NCBI GenBank assembly: GCA_019187225.1
Contig: JABAQQ010000014.1
Coordinates: forward strand, 288,785-352,784
Direction: 5' to 3'
Source: Saprospiraceae bacterium
GTDB taxonomy: Bacteria > Bacteroidota > Bacteroidia > Chitinophagales > Saprospiraceae
DNA: 64,000 nt
Shown here: one piece after another, positions 24,575 to 34,324 of the stretch
Layout: each line of letters starts with the position of its first letter
How positions within the stretch are numbered: the stretch's first letter is position 1
Program-made: the position numbers and the translations under genes
Notes under the pieces: generated by a model
What the model was told of the DNA's origin: nothing
Databases searched by the model: none
The model's input: only the letters and a program-made list of their open reading frames with translations

Positions 24575-25048
24575 ATGATCGAACATCCGGAAATTGACCA
24601 ACTCGACAAACAAATCCTCGCCAAACTCGTAGAAGACGGCAAAATGCCTTATACGGATATTGCCAAATTGCTTTTCGTTTCGAGCGGCACCATTCACGTC
24701 CGCATGAAAAAAATGGAGCAAATGGGCATCGTACGCGGCTCCAGCGTCACGCTCGACTATCACAAACTCGGATACGATGTAACGGCTTTTCTCGGCATTT
24801 ACCTCGATAAAAGTTCGCTTTACGACGAAGTAGTGGAACAAATCAAGAACATTCCCGAAGTGGTGGAAGCCAATTATACGACGGGTGCATACAGCATCCT
24901 GGCCAAAATCGTTTGCAAAGATACGAATCACCTGCGCCTCGTGCTGCATGATAAAATCCAGAAAATTGAAGGCATTCAACGGACGGAAACGTTTATCTCA
25001 TTGGAAGAGAGCATCAACCGCCCGGTGAATTTTCTGGAATCTGACTAA
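24575..25048 (+). CDS. Lrp/AsnC family transcriptional regulator
   Basis: 157 residues. The N-terminal winged helix-turn-helix is clear (IDQLDKQILAKLVEDGKMPY, then AKLLFVSSGTIHVRMKKME). The C-terminal RAM/AsnC effector domain follows at about 70-150 (VTAFLGIYLDKSS, VVEANYTTGAYSILAKIVCKD). Such proteins bind amino acids and form octamers that regulate amino-acid metabolism. Its targets are not evident from the neighbours. The 245-nt upstream gap contains a repeat, not another gene. Confidence 0.92.
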   Translation: MIEHPEIDQLDKQILAKLVEDGKMPYTDIAKLLFVSSGTIHVRMKKMEQMGIVRGSSVTLDYHKLGYDVTAFLGIYLDKSSLYDEVVEQIKNIPEVVEANYTTGAYSILAKIVCKDTNHLRLVLHDKIQKIEGIQRTETFISLEESINRPVNFLESD

Positions 25049-25148
25049 ACAAAAAGCAAAAGGCCCACAACAAAAGGCGAAATTTACGCCGGATATTGTT
25101 ATTTTGCAGCGCGCTTTTGCCACCTGCCCATCGCGGTATTTTTCGAAC

Positions 25149-25964
25149 ATGTTTCTTCGTTTCGGTTTACTCGCCTTTTTCGTCACCGTTTTTTCCATGT
25201 GTGCCATGGCACAGCCGGAAACGCCGATTTATAATGGCTTGCGCATCAGTTTGTTCGACGTATCCATAAAAAAACAAAAATCCGAGAGCGTTTCCGTTAA
25301 ACTCTCCGTAGTAAATACCGGACGGCTGCCGGTAACATATGGAAAAAAAGACGAGGCGCCGCCTGAAAATCTGGTAATCGAACTCGATACCGTGAATTTG
25401 CCCACCGTACTCCGGGGCCGGGAAAACCTGCTGACCGAAGCCATTCAAAAAGAAAAGATCGCCTTGCGACCAGGTGAAATCCTTCGGGATATGTTGCTGG
25501 AGATCAGGTTGAAATCACCCGATACAACCGGAGCGTCCTCATCCGGCGAGGCGCCGGGAGGGCAGATATGTGCCGACCTGGTGTTCGATACGGTATATAT
25601 CACGCAATATACCGACGAAACGATGTCGCTCCGCTTCGTGATTCGAAATGCAGGCAGTACTACAGCCTTTTTGCTGGGCAATTCCGACGAACAGCACGAC
25701 AACCTTGCCGTCAATGTTTATTTCATATCCGGCACAAAACTAACCCGGGGGGCGATCCTGGCCGATGGCATGTTTATACAAAAAAGCCGTGAAACACTCG
25801 ATGGCCTGCTCTTGCCGGGCCATATGCTGGAAGGTGATATCCAGATCAACCTGGCCAAACGCACCAAATTCGCCCCCAATCTGGTCTTCGAACTCGACCC
25901 GTTTCAGGCGGTGGCCGACTGCAACCGGGCCAACAATACGAAGGGTTTGGTGGTCGAATTTTGA
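25149..25964 (+). CDS. Secreted protein with CARDB-like domains
   Basis: 271 residues from the ATG at 25149, which opens a good signal peptide (FLRFGLLAFFVTVFSMCAMA, cleaved before Gln-Pro). The mature protein is all-beta. Two repeats of about 110 residues each pair a strand such as VSVKLSVVNTGRLPV or LRFVIRNAGSTTAF with a terminal PFQAVADCNRANNTKGLVVEF-like close, the look of CARDB-type cell-adhesion-related folds. No sorting domain, so probably periplasmic. Function unknown. Confidence 0.65.
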   Translation: MFLRFGLLAFFVTVFSMCAMAQPETPIYNGLRISLFDVSIKKQKSESVSVKLSVVNTGRLPVTYGKKDEAPPENLVIELDTVNLPTVLRGRENLLTEAIQKEKIALRPGEILRDMLLEIRLKSPDTTGASSSGEAPGGQICADLVFDTVYITQYTDETMSLRFVIRNAGSTTAFLLGNSDEQHDNLAVNVYFISGTKLTRGAILADGMFIQKSRETLDGLLLPGHMLEGDIQINLAKRTKFAPNLVFELDPFQAVADCNRANNTKGLVVEF

Positions 25965-26165
25965 TGCGAATGGGAAGATAAACGACAAATTCCCTTTTGG
26001 CATAGCAGGAATATTCCCATTCCTGTATTTTTACCCGCTTTTTTCAATCTGAAGACAATCTCCCCGCTTATCATTTGATATTCAATCCCGGCAAAGCGCC
26101 CTGCTACGCGATGCACTTTTAATCGGCTGTAAAGCCTTCTTTTTTCAACTAATCTCTTCCATGAC

Positions 26166-29100
26166 ATGAAACAAACCATACAACTGATTTTATCCCTTTT
26201 GACCACTTTTTCTTCTTATCCCCTGTTTGCCCAAACCTTCACCATCGGCGCCAACAACGGCACCAACACGAGTGACACCTACCCCACTCCCTACGGCGAT
26301 TTCCGGGAAAGCACACGATCTCAATTCCTGTACAGAGCCGCCGAACTTACAGCCGCAGGCGTCACAGCCGGCAACATCATCCGATTGGGTTTTTTTGTTG
26401 AAAATATTGACGGCGCAGGTGTGCACGAAAACTACACCATCAAATTACTCCTCACTACTTCCTCGACACTTACCAACGGCAGCTGGCAAAACGGCGGCGT
26501 AACGGTGTACGGCCCTGTGGATTACACCCCGACGCCGGGCCTGAACGAACACATCGTCTCCACGCCCTTTTTCTGGAACGGTACCGCCAACCTGGTCGTG
26601 GAGATATGCCACACGGCCATACCGGTCAACCCTGGCAATTTTTCATCGAACAATGCGGTGGTGCAATGGACCGAAAATCTCGCGTTTTTCGGCTCCAGAA
26701 CGCGGGCGATGAACAACAACGAGGCCATCTGTAGTACCGACCAAACTCAAGAAAACGGCACCCGCACCAACCGCCCGGTGCTCAGCCTTACCATGTGTTA
26801 TCCGCCTGTTGGCCTTGCGGTGAACGGTGTAACATCCAACACAGCAGACCTGAGTTGGTCGCCGCCTGACAGTTATTCGCCAGCAGGGTACGACTATACT
26901 TATGGCCTGTCAGGTTACGTACCGGGCGTTTCCGGCATGGAACTGGGCAGCGGTTCCACTCCTACCGCCAATACCACGCTGACCGGATTGAACGGCCTTG
27001 AAACCTACGCTTTTTGGGTGCGGTCCGATTGCGGCGACGGGTTCAGCCGCTGGACCGGACCGCTCAATTTTACGACCGATCCGAGTTGCAACGATCTTTT
27101 TCTCGATCCGGGCGGGGTTTTGCCATACGGTAAAAATGAAAATTATCAAAAGGTGCTTTGTCCCGATGCACCGGATAATGCGCTGACAATCAGTTTTTTC
27201 GTGCCTTTTTCGACCGGCGAAGGGGATACGCTGAAAATCTACAACGGCGACAATACGGATGCGCCGCTGTTGGCGGCACTGAGCGGCGAATACGCAACGC
27301 CGCCGATGCCGGGACCATTTTCCTGCATCACCGCTTCCGGTTGCCTCACCATCCATTTCACCTCGAACGACACGACCTCTCCCCAGGATCTGGGTTGGAT
27401 TTCCGTTTTGTCCTGCAACCCGCTTCCACCTGATGCTTGTTACGAAGTGCTGGGACTCGACACCCTGAAGGTGACTTCCACCACCGCCGATATAACTTGG
27501 GTAGATATGTTCGGTGCAGCAAGCTATCAATGGGAGTTGGTGGAATTACCCTACCTCGGTCCGGGTTCTGTGGTACAGGCCGATCCGGCATTTGACGGTA
27601 CTTCGGTCAGTTTTGTTGACCTCGAGCCCGGCACCGGTTACCAGTTTGCCATACGTACCAATTGTGTCAACAACGTGAGCAGTGCATGGGATACCATCCG
27701 TTTTTATACCCCCCTTACCTGTGAAGGGCCGTTGATCCAATGCGGTCAGTCCTATTCGTTCACCGCGTCCAAAACCGGTTTGTGGGATGTGACCGAGTGC
27801 GGTTCGTCCACCCCCGGAAAAGAACGTTTGTTCCGCTTCATCGCGCCCCATACGCGGTCTTACACCCTGGAGATCACGTCGGCCACAGGTGGTTACGTCA
27901 ACTATTTCATAAAAACCGAAGGCGGCGACTGCAGCAACGCCGGGTGGGACTGCATCGACGATTTTAACGCGCCGGGTACTTCTCCGATCCCGGCCGTTCC
28001 GGGGGCGACGCTCACAGCCGGCACGTTGTATTACATCCTCGCCGATCCGCAAACCATCGGTACCGTAGCCCAAACCTTTAAAATTACCGAATGCGGCGTC
28101 CCCAACGATATTCCTCAAAATGCCATTGAGATCCAGGTGAATACAAATTGTCTGGATAACATCTACTCCAACCTCGACGCCACCTTGGACGTGGGTGAGC
28201 CTGACCCGGATACCGACGACACCGATGGCCTGGTCGGTCGCTGGCTCGACGACGCCAACGAAACGGTGTGGTTCAAATTCCAGGCGCCTCCTTCCGGCAC
28301 CATCACGATCCTGACCAATCCGAGCGGCGCCCATATTCCGAACGACGACACCCAGGTGGCGCTCTACAGCGTGGGCGACGAGACTGACTATTCCACTTTC
28401 AAACTGCTGGTAAGCGATGAAGACAACGGCACGGCTTTCCTCGGCTTCAATTCGGTCGTCTCTTACACCGGCCTGATTGACGGCGAGTACTACTACATTC
28501 AGGTAGACGGTTGGGGCGTGAACAGCGGAGCATTTTGTATCGCCGTCATCGAAACGGTAGAGCGGATCGAAGCGACCAATTGCGACGCCGACTATACCGT
28601 TGCGGGCGTGAACGAAGAAAAGTGGTACAACATTTACGCTACGCCAGACGACCTCGATATCGGCCCGCTCGTGGCGGCCATCAATCCACACGGACTCAAC
28701 CTGGACAGCGTCTTCTGTCGCGCGCAGAAATACGATGAGATCCCTTACGCTCCGGCAGACATTCCCTACCTGCCATTGTATTATTTTTTCAGGTCGTCCC
28801 AACCATTCTCCGGCAATGTCTCTCTGCGTTTGTTTTTTACCGACAACGAATTCGCTGCGCTGAAAGACAGCGCCAACACGCCATCCGCGACCATTGACGA
28901 CCTCGTCGCTTCGCGGTTCAATGGCAACGTGGCCGATTGCAACCTGACGAACAACAGCGGCGCATTCAAATTATTTAACACCATCAATCCGGTGCAGATG
29001 GTGGGCACTTTTTACATCGAATTCAATACCGACTCTTTGGGCGAGTTCGGAGCGCGCCTGAATCCGCTCGTGCTGCCGATCCGGCTTGCCTCTTTTAGTG

Positions 29101-29624
29101 GCAGTGTGAAAGACCTGTTCAACTTGCTTGAATGGACGACGCTCACGGAGAAAAACGCGCAATGGCATATCGTGGAGCGTTCGGCAGACGGCGCCAACTG
29201 GGTGGAGATCGGTCGAAAAGCCGGGCAGGCACAATCCAATACGCCGCTCCATTATTGGCTGGAAGACCACCAGCCGCTTGTCAAAGCCTATTACCGGCTG
29301 CGTTCTGTAGACTATGACGGTACAGCTTCCGTTTCGCAAGTGATCGTGCTGACGCGTAAAAAGGAACAGTTTGGTATTTCCGATGCTTTTCCCTCGCCCA
29401 CGACCGACCAATTGACGATCCAATTTTATTCGTTGGAAGAAGAAAAAGTGACGCTCCTGCTTACCGACCTCGTCGGGCGACGGGTATTGGGACAAAGCGT
29501 CGTCGCTGAAAAAGGCGTCAACAGCGCCCAACTTTCGCTGGGCGCCCTTCCCGCCGGCGTTTACAGCGTTGCGATTGCCCGCGGCGGAACGGTTTCGGAG
29601 CCGGTGAAGGTGGTGAAGCAGTGA
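26166..29624 (+). CDS. Large T9SS-secreted protein with fibronectin III, CUB-like and PPC-like domains
   Basis: 1152 residues with signal peptide IQLILSLLTTFSSYPLFAQ. Domains in order: N-terminal beta domain (25-210), fibronectin III (about 215-305, VGLAVNGVTSNTADLSWSPP), CUB-like (310-420), a second fibronectin III (425-515), PPC-like beta domains (520-640 and 650-800), and a C-terminal type A sorting domain (about 1065-1152, FPSPTTDQLTIQFYSLEEE, ending VVKQ). It is predicted to cross the outer membrane by the type IX system and be anchored on or released from the surface. No catalytic motif; likely an adhesin. Confidence 0.88.
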   Translation: MKQTIQLILSLLTTFSSYPLFAQTFTIGANNGTNTSDTYPTPYGDFRESTRSQFLYRAAELTAAGVTAGNIIRLGFFVENIDGAGVHENYTIKLLLTTSSTLTNGSWQNGGVTVYGPVDYTPTPGLNEHIVSTPFFWNGTANLVVEICHTAIPVNPGNFSSNNAVVQWTENLAFFGSRTRAMNNNEAICSTDQTQENGTRTNRPVLSLTMCYPPVGLAVNGVTSNTADLSWSPPDSYSPAGYDYTYGLSGYVPGVSGMELGSGSTPTANTTLTGLNGLETYAFWVRSDCGDGFSRWTGPLNFTTDPSCNDLFLDPGGVLPYGKNENYQKVLCPDAPDNALTISFFVPFSTGEGDTLKIYNGDNTDAPLLAALSGEYATPPMPGPFSCITASGCLTIHFTSNDTTSPQDLGWISVLSCNPLPPDACYEVLGLDTLKVTSTTADITWVDMFGAASYQWELVELPYLGPGSVVQADPAFDGTSVSFVDLEPGTGYQFAIRTNCVNNVSSAWDTIRFYTPLTCEGPLIQCGQSYSFTASKTGLWDVTECGSSTPGKERLFRFIAPHTRSYTLEITSATGGYVNYFIKTEGGDCSNAGWDCIDDFNAPGTSPIPAVPGATLTAGTLYYILADPQTIGTVAQTFKITECGVPNDIPQNAIEIQVNTNCLDNIYSNLDATLDVGEPDPDTDDTDGLVGRWLDDANETVWFKFQAPPSGTITILTNPSGAHIPNDDTQVALYSVGDETDYSTFKLLVSDEDNGTAFLGFNSVVSYTGLIDGEYYYIQVDGWGVNSGAFCIAVIETVERIEATNCDADYTVAGVNEEKWYNIYATPDDLDIGPLVAAINPHGLNLDSVFCRAQKYDEIPYAPADIPYLPLYYFFRSSQPFSGNVSLRLFFTDNEFAALKDSANTPSATIDDLVASRFNGNVADCNLTNNSGAFKLFNTINPVQMVGTFYIEFNTDSLGEFGARLNPLVLPIRLASFSGSVKDLFNLLEWTTLTEKNAQWHIVERSADGANWVEIGRKAGQAQSNTPLHYWLEDHQPLVKAYYRLRSVDYDGTASVSQVIVLTRKKEQFGISDAFPSPTTDQLTIQFYSLEEEKVTLLLTDLVGRRVLGQSVVAEKGVNSAQLSLGALPAGVYSVAIARGGTVSEPVKVVKQ

Positions 29625-29627
29625 ATA

Positions 29628-29663
29628 TTGGACATTGGACATTGGACATTGGACAATGTCCAA
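29628..29663. repeat. TTGGACA heptamer repeat between convergent genes
   Basis: Four TTGGACA units, then the inverted ATGTCCAAT, forming a hairpin between the stops of two converging genes. It may work as a bidirectional terminator. Confidence 0.8.
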
Positions 29664-29685
29664 TTACCTCCTTCTCTGCCCCAAA

Positions 29686-30867
29686 CTAATAATACCGCCC
29701 CATCATCGGATGCTCCACAATGGCCCGTTTCAGGGCAAGAAAATCCACGTCGCCCTGGTGGCTCCACACGATCCTGCCGCCGGGTTCCACCAGCACCGTG
29801 TAAGGTAAAGCCCCGTTCCAGTTTTTGTCTACTGCCTCGATGAGCGCGTACTTATCGTTTTCGGAAAAAAGGTAGTTGGAAACGGCGGAGTGTTTGCTTT
29901 TTAAGAATTCCAGGACTTTTTGTTCCTGTTCGGGTTTGTCCGCAGAAAGGGAAACAAATTCGAAGTCGCGGGCTCCGTACATGCGTTGTATTTCCACGAA
30001 GTGCGGATATTCCAACACGCAGGGGCCGCACCAGGTCGCCCATACGTTGACGAGGCGCAGTTTTTTGGAATCGTCGTTTTTCAACAGCGTTTTTACGCCG
30101 TTCACGTTTATTTTCGAGAGTGAGACTTTTTTCTCCGCCCATTCGCGTTCGGCATCTTCGCGCATTTCCGATTTCCAACCCCATTTGGTGGAGCAACCGA
30201 AGGTTTTTGTAACGGGTTCGGCGATGGCGCCGCCGTTCAGCACCGCTTCGACGGCTGCCCGCAAATCTTCCGCATTGGCAGAACCCGGTTTTTCGGATTT
30301 GTCGAGGCGACCCGTATAACGCAGTTTCCGGCTTTCGTCGAACACGAAGGCGTGCGGTGTGGCAACAGGGCCGTACTGCAGTGAGGCAGCCTGGGTGTCG
30401 CCGTCGTACAGGTAAGGAAAATTGAATTTCTTGTATTCCGCGCGCAGTTTGCCGGCGGCGTAGTCGTCGTTCAGGTCGCTGTAACCCAGTTCTTCCGGTA
30501 ATAAGCCCAGCGGACTGTTCGGCGAGATCGCAACGACCGCCACACTTTTGTCCTTGTAGTCGGCTGTGAGGGCAATGATGCGGTCTTCATACGCCTGTGC
30601 CGTCGGGCAGTGATTGCAGGTAAAAATGACGACCAGCGCCCTGGCATCTTTGAAATCCTGCAAAGTGAAGTTTTTGCCATTCACGTCGGGCAGCTTGAAA
30701 TCGGGGGCAGCAGCGCCGATATCGAGCGTTTTTACATTTTGCTTCGGAACGGGTTGGGGATTGCCGGGTTCGGCAGGTTGTTGAATGGCTTGATTTCCAG
30801 GTTTTTCGGGGGATTGGCAAGCGAGAAAACCAGATATGAGTAAAAGAAATGGCAGAAATATTTTCAT
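29686..30867 (-). CDS. Lipoprotein with two thioredoxin-fold domains
   Basis: 393 residues from the ATG at 30867; the frame is open further upstream but the lipoprotein signal FLLLISGFLACQS (lipid Cys17) fixes the start. Domain 1 (about 48-215) is AhpC/TSA-like with Cys84-Asn-His-Cys87-Pro. Domain 2 (about 255-385) is TlpA/thioredoxin-like with Trp-Cys280-Gly-Pro-Cys283. Two different redox motifs in one envelope protein suggest electron relay or dual reductase functions in disulfide metabolism. Both active sites are intact. Confidence 0.88.
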   Translation of the reverse strand: MKIFLPFLLLISGFLACQSPEKPGNQAIQQPAEPGNPQPVPKQNVKTLDIGAAAPDFKLPDVNGKNFTLQDFKDARALVVIFTCNHCPTAQAYEDRIIALTADYKDKSVAVVAISPNSPLGLLPEELGYSDLNDDYAAGKLRAEYKKFNFPYLYDGDTQAASLQYGPVATPHAFVFDESRKLRYTGRLDKSEKPGSANAEDLRAAVEAVLNGGAIAEPVTKTFGCSTKWGWKSEMREDAEREWAEKKVSLSKINVNGVKTLLKNDDSKKLRLVNVWATWCGPCVLEYPHFVEIQRMYGARDFEFVSLSADKPEQEQKVLEFLKSKHSAVSNYLFSENDKYALIEAVDKNWNGALPYTVLVEPGGRIVWSHQGDVDFLALKRAIVEHPMMGRYY

Positions 30868-31151
30868 GGTAAAATGATTTTTAAGTATGTCGCAAAAGCG
30901 CATATGATTTTCATTTTTCGACAAAGAAATCACTTTCGCAGAACTTCCATCCCAAATGGTCGAAAGATTGGGGCCATAGCTTTGGTTTAAGCCATCGTCA
31001 AATTCTAACCACCCTGCCATGATGACTGAACATCATCCAATCAATACGGAAGGCGTCATTAAAAACCTCGAAATCAGATGGGGGCTCACGATTGTTTCTT
31101 TTATCCCGTAAAAAGCACAGCGAAAATTGATCTCTTTACAGCACGAGGTAG

Positions 31152-31667
31152 CCAGTATTTTATCAAAAGATAAGGAACCGGTTCGTACCAGCAGGCACTA
31201 CATATCATATTACAGACCCGAACAATGGTTTTGCCCCCGTTTCAATAGAATTAAATAGAATTTCACTAGGAAAAGATGGGTTAGGGATAATCCTAACAGG
31301 GCAATGTACAGACATCGTTTCAATTCAGACAAGAACAGCAATGCTGGAGCAATTGAAGCATTCGCTTCCTGAAATGATGAATATATCATCGAGAAGTTGG
31401 GATCAGGACTCATCCAGATTTCATGAAGTACACTGTGCAATAGGCTATATCAAGCGTGATTTACCGATAGACACAGAAATATTTCAGCAGGAAGTACGGA
31501 GTATAAAATTTGAACCAATTGTATTTTTATTAGATACGATCACTTTGGTTCATCACCGATTTCGTTCTTTGATGTTCCCACAGGAAGGGATCGTCCATTT
31601 CACGTTGGGCAATGAGAAAGTAATGCAACCTGCAGAGTTTATCCGGGCACTGAATTTAGCGGATTGA
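31152..31667 (+). CDS. Open frame of unknown identity in a degraded region
   Basis: The frame is open from 31152; the first ATG is at 31341, giving 108 residues. Upstream codons read like protein (NNGFAPVSIELNRISLGKDG), so the 5' end may be lost or frameshifted. No signal peptide or recognised family. Codon use is more A/T-rich than its neighbours. It ends where the serine-hydrolase pseudogene frame begins. The 31020-31151 interval just before it holds no gene I can support. Confidence 0.35.
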   Translation, partial: PVFYQKIRNRFVPAGTTYHITDPNNGFAPVSIELNRISLGKDGLGIILTGQCTDIVSIQTRTAMLEQLKHSLPEMMNISSRSWDQDSSRFHEVHCAIGYIKRDLPIDTEIFQQEVRSIKFEPIVFLLDTITLVHHRFRSLMFPQEGIVHFTLGNEKVMQPAEFIRALNLAD

Positions 31668-31699
31668 AAAATTTATTTTTTCAGAAGTGCTTCCATTCG

Positions 31700-32076
31700 C
31701 TTTATATCACATATTTCGGAACGGGGGCGATCAACGCGGCGGGCGGCTCCACCATTTCCGCTTCGGTATTGCACGACATCAACATTGCAAGCGTCACCAA
31801 GGCGTTGACCCGAATGGCTGCCATCAAATTACTGGAGCAAAAAGGCATTTCCTTAGATGACAATATCGGCTCCTGGCTGCCCGATTACTGGCAAAAAATA
31901 CGCAGAAAAGCGCCGTCAAATTCCGCGAATTGCTCCCCCACAGCTCCGGCATCCAGGAGTCATCCACCTCCTGGGATTCGCTCAAAGCCGCTATCGCCCG
32001 GCCACTCGACGGAGCGAAAGCCTACACCTATGCCAATGCTAACTTCGCTTTGTTCCGCGCACTGTTGCCGATGTGA
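31700..32076 (+). pseudogene. Frameshifted remnant of a class C beta-lactamase-type serine hydrolase
   Basis: The first frame contains the nucleophile motif Ser-Val-Thr-Lys in NIASVTKALTRMAAIKLLEQ and GISLDDNIGSWLPDYW. After about 31900 the homology continues in another frame: VKFRELLPHSSGIQES, then the Tyr-Ala-Asn motif in AYTYANANFALFRALL, ending in a stop at 32076. The protein is cut at both ends relative to the family (usually 350 residues or more). Clearly inactivated. The following 85 bp up to the next gene hold nothing recognisable. Confidence 0.8.
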
Positions 32077-32161
32077 GAAATGCCTATGAGGCGGATTGGG
32101 TGGAAGAGTGATTCCCCAACCGTCGCGAATGCGCATGTCCCACATGTAACGATGAACGGCT

Positions 32162-33892
32162 TTAACGCAACAATCCCAGCCTTTGATAACTTACCGGCCC
32201 GGTAGAGGAACGCAATCTCAACAGATACATTCCGTCCGGCAACACACCGGCGCCCGTCGAATTCAGGTTAATGCTGATGCGTTGAGTGCCTTTGGGCATT
32301 TGCGCTTCCTTCAGTACGGCGACCAAACGCCCGTCGGGCAGCAGCAATTCAATTCGTATCGTCTCGGGCCTGAAAAGTGCGAACTCGATCTGGATGGCAT
32401 CATGGGCAGGATTGGGCCACACCCGGAACGGGATGCCCTGGTGCCGGTTTTCGGGCTCGTTTACGCCAATGGAACCGCTCAGAACTTCGAGTAAATAATC
32501 CTCCGTTTCGCCCATCAAAAAATCGCCCGCACCGTTCCAGTTGCCGCCAACCTGCACATCGCTGATGGTGAATCGCGACCACACATGCCCGGAATTCGGA
32601 CCAACTGTAAATCCAGGCGGATTCAATAGCGAAAGCGGGCCTGAAAAGCCAGCCGGAACGACAAAATCGACCAGCACATGCTCCGGAACGGGTACGCCCT
32701 GACAGACAGTCGTTGCATTGAACGCCCAGTTGCCATCCTGATTCCAATCCATCAGGACGTTCATAAAACCGGGGCCGGTGACGTTGATGTCAATATCGGG
32801 CCCCCAGAGAGCGGTTCGGCAAACGGTGTCCAAGGGAGTACCGCCACCCGTACAAGGCACTACCTGCTCGCCTCCGACAGGGCCGGCGATGGTATAGGCG
32901 CCTGGTTGTATCAAACCGGCATCGCCGTCCATAAAGCACTCATCCCGGTCGTACTGATTGGGATTAAAGGCCGGGCACACCGAGGCGTTGCCTTCATTTT
33001 CTCTGTCCAGAGTTGGCCCCAGCAGCGACGGCCCTGCAGCGTGCCGGACGAAAGTGCCGGCTGCGCCGGCGTTGATACAAGTAGGGAAAGCACCTATCAC
33101 GCCACTTGCAGGATAAGCCAGCGCATTTTCAGGAGCGTCCCCGAAGTCATAGTCTCCGGCATAGATCAGGTAGTCCTCCGTTTCTCCGTCTTCAAAAATA
33201 CCATTGCCCTGCCAGGGAAGTTGAACCGGCTTTTCCGTAATGGTAAACCTGGCCCAGACAAATCCCGGCGTTGGACCGATCAGGAAAGGCCCGGGGTTCA
33301 GATTGGAAAGAAGCCCGGCATAACCATTGGGAATCGGAAAATTCACCAAAACGTGTTCCGGCGCCAGTTGGCCGCTCGGACAGGGTATCGCACCTCCCCA
33401 AAGGCCATTGAGGTTCCAGTCGAATAACACATTGACGTAACCGGTGGTATTGTTCGGCATATTGTTGACCACACGGATATCAATATTGGGGCCCCATGCG
33501 GCTTGCGTACACACTATTCCGAGCGAAGTGCCCCGCGAGTTCGGACAGGGAATTACCAGCGGAACAAGACTGGAAATGGTATAAGGCTCCGGAATAACAA
33601 GTCCTGCATCGCCATCCATAAAACATTCGTCGGCATCATAGGGTGTAAATTGCGGGCACAATCCGGCATTTCCCTCTGCTTCGAAGTCAACGGAAGGCAG
33701 GAAAAAAGCCCCGAAATTGGCGTGTTGTATCCAGGCGTTCGGACCAACGTTTACACATGTCGGGAACATTCCGATTGCACCTGATTGCGGGTAGGCGATA
33801 ACACCCTCCGGCGCATCGCCGTAATCGAATTCCTGTGCATTCATTATGCTCCCGCAAAACAGGAGAACTGCTACGATGGCTATCCTTTTCAT
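32162..33892 (-). CDS. T9SS-secreted protein with two GEVED domains
   Basis: 576 residues from the ATG at 33892 with signal peptide IAIVAVLLFCGSIMNAQ. Two similar halves (about 22-240 and 245-480) each begin FDYGDAPE or YDFGDAPE and end with ETEDYL, the GEVED domain pattern. The C-terminal 85 residues are a type A sorting domain (FRVWPNPAHDAIQIEFALFR, GMYLLRLRSSTG). Probably a surface adhesin. The 25-codon open extension upstream lacks signal character. Confidence 0.85.
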   Translation of the reverse strand: MKRIAIVAVLLFCGSIMNAQEFDYGDAPEGVIAYPQSGAIGMFPTCVNVGPNAWIQHANFGAFFLPSVDFEAEGNAGLCPQFTPYDADECFMDGDAGLVIPEPYTISSLVPLVIPCPNSRGTSLGIVCTQAAWGPNIDIRVVNNMPNNTTGYVNVLFDWNLNGLWGGAIPCPSGQLAPEHVLVNFPIPNGYAGLLSNLNPGPFLIGPTPGFVWARFTITEKPVQLPWQGNGIFEDGETEDYLIYAGDYDFGDAPENALAYPASGVIGAFPTCINAGAAGTFVRHAAGPSLLGPTLDRENEGNASVCPAFNPNQYDRDECFMDGDAGLIQPGAYTIAGPVGGEQVVPCTGGGTPLDTVCRTALWGPDIDINVTGPGFMNVLMDWNQDGNWAFNATTVCQGVPVPEHVLVDFVVPAGFSGPLSLLNPPGFTVGPNSGHVWSRFTISDVQVGGNWNGAGDFLMGETEDYLLEVLSGSIGVNEPENRHQGIPFRVWPNPAHDAIQIEFALFRPETIRIELLLPDGRLVAVLKEAQMPKGTQRISINLNSTGAGVLPDGMYLLRLRSSTGPVSYQRLGLLR

Positions 33893-34049
33893 ATAAAAAC
33901 AGGGTTTGGTGAACGAAGCCGCAAGTACATTCCGGACGTGTCGGAAAACAACCGCCAGGCCGACCATGGACAACAGATATTAGTTCCGAAATTTACGTAG
34001 AAAACCTCGAACAACCAAGGGAGATATGTAATTTATTGAAGGTCTATTT

Positions 34050-34296
34050 TAGGGAGGGCCCTCACCCATGCGCAAGTCTCGAACCTGCCACCTACACCCA
34101 ACGACGAGCGGATCACCCTCTCCATCCCAAAAGCATGGCTCGACGATGCGTGCTTGCCAAATTGATGAACTGGTTCGAACTGAAACACCTCGCCGAACGC
34201 AACCAACTTACCGAAGCCGACGCACTTGAAATGGGGGAACAAGCCAAAGCCGATTTGAAATATGTCAAGTACGATGAAAAATTCTTACCTTTGTAA
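34050..34296 (+). pseudogene. Frameshifted small protein gene
   Basis: One frame (about 34088-34164) reads PPTPNDERITLSIPKAWLDD and then hits a stop. A second frame continues with LAKLMNWFELKHLAERNQL to the stop at 34296. Together they look like one small protein of about 65-70 residues split by a frameshift near 34150. The family is not recognised. Adjacent to hicBA. Confidence 0.5.
34286..34293 (+). promoter_or_regulatory. Promoter -7 element of hicBA
   Basis: TACCTTTG, an exact TAnnTTTG, 31 nt before the hicB ATG and overlapping the end of the broken upstream frame. No well-spaced -33 was found. Confidence 0.5.
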
Positions 34297-34324
34297 CCAT
34301 TTAAGGTTTTATAATTATTAGCAC

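Noticed and set aside
25051-25085. AAAAGGC repeat after the Lrp-family gene
   Set aside because: Only two or three loose units, not distinguishable from chance.
27546-28802. 418-codon reverse frame
   Set aside because: Shadow of the T9SS fibronectin/CUB-like gene.
31019-31111. Tiny frame beginning MMTEHHPINTEG
   Set aside because: About 30 codons without context or similarity; treated as part of the degraded stretch.
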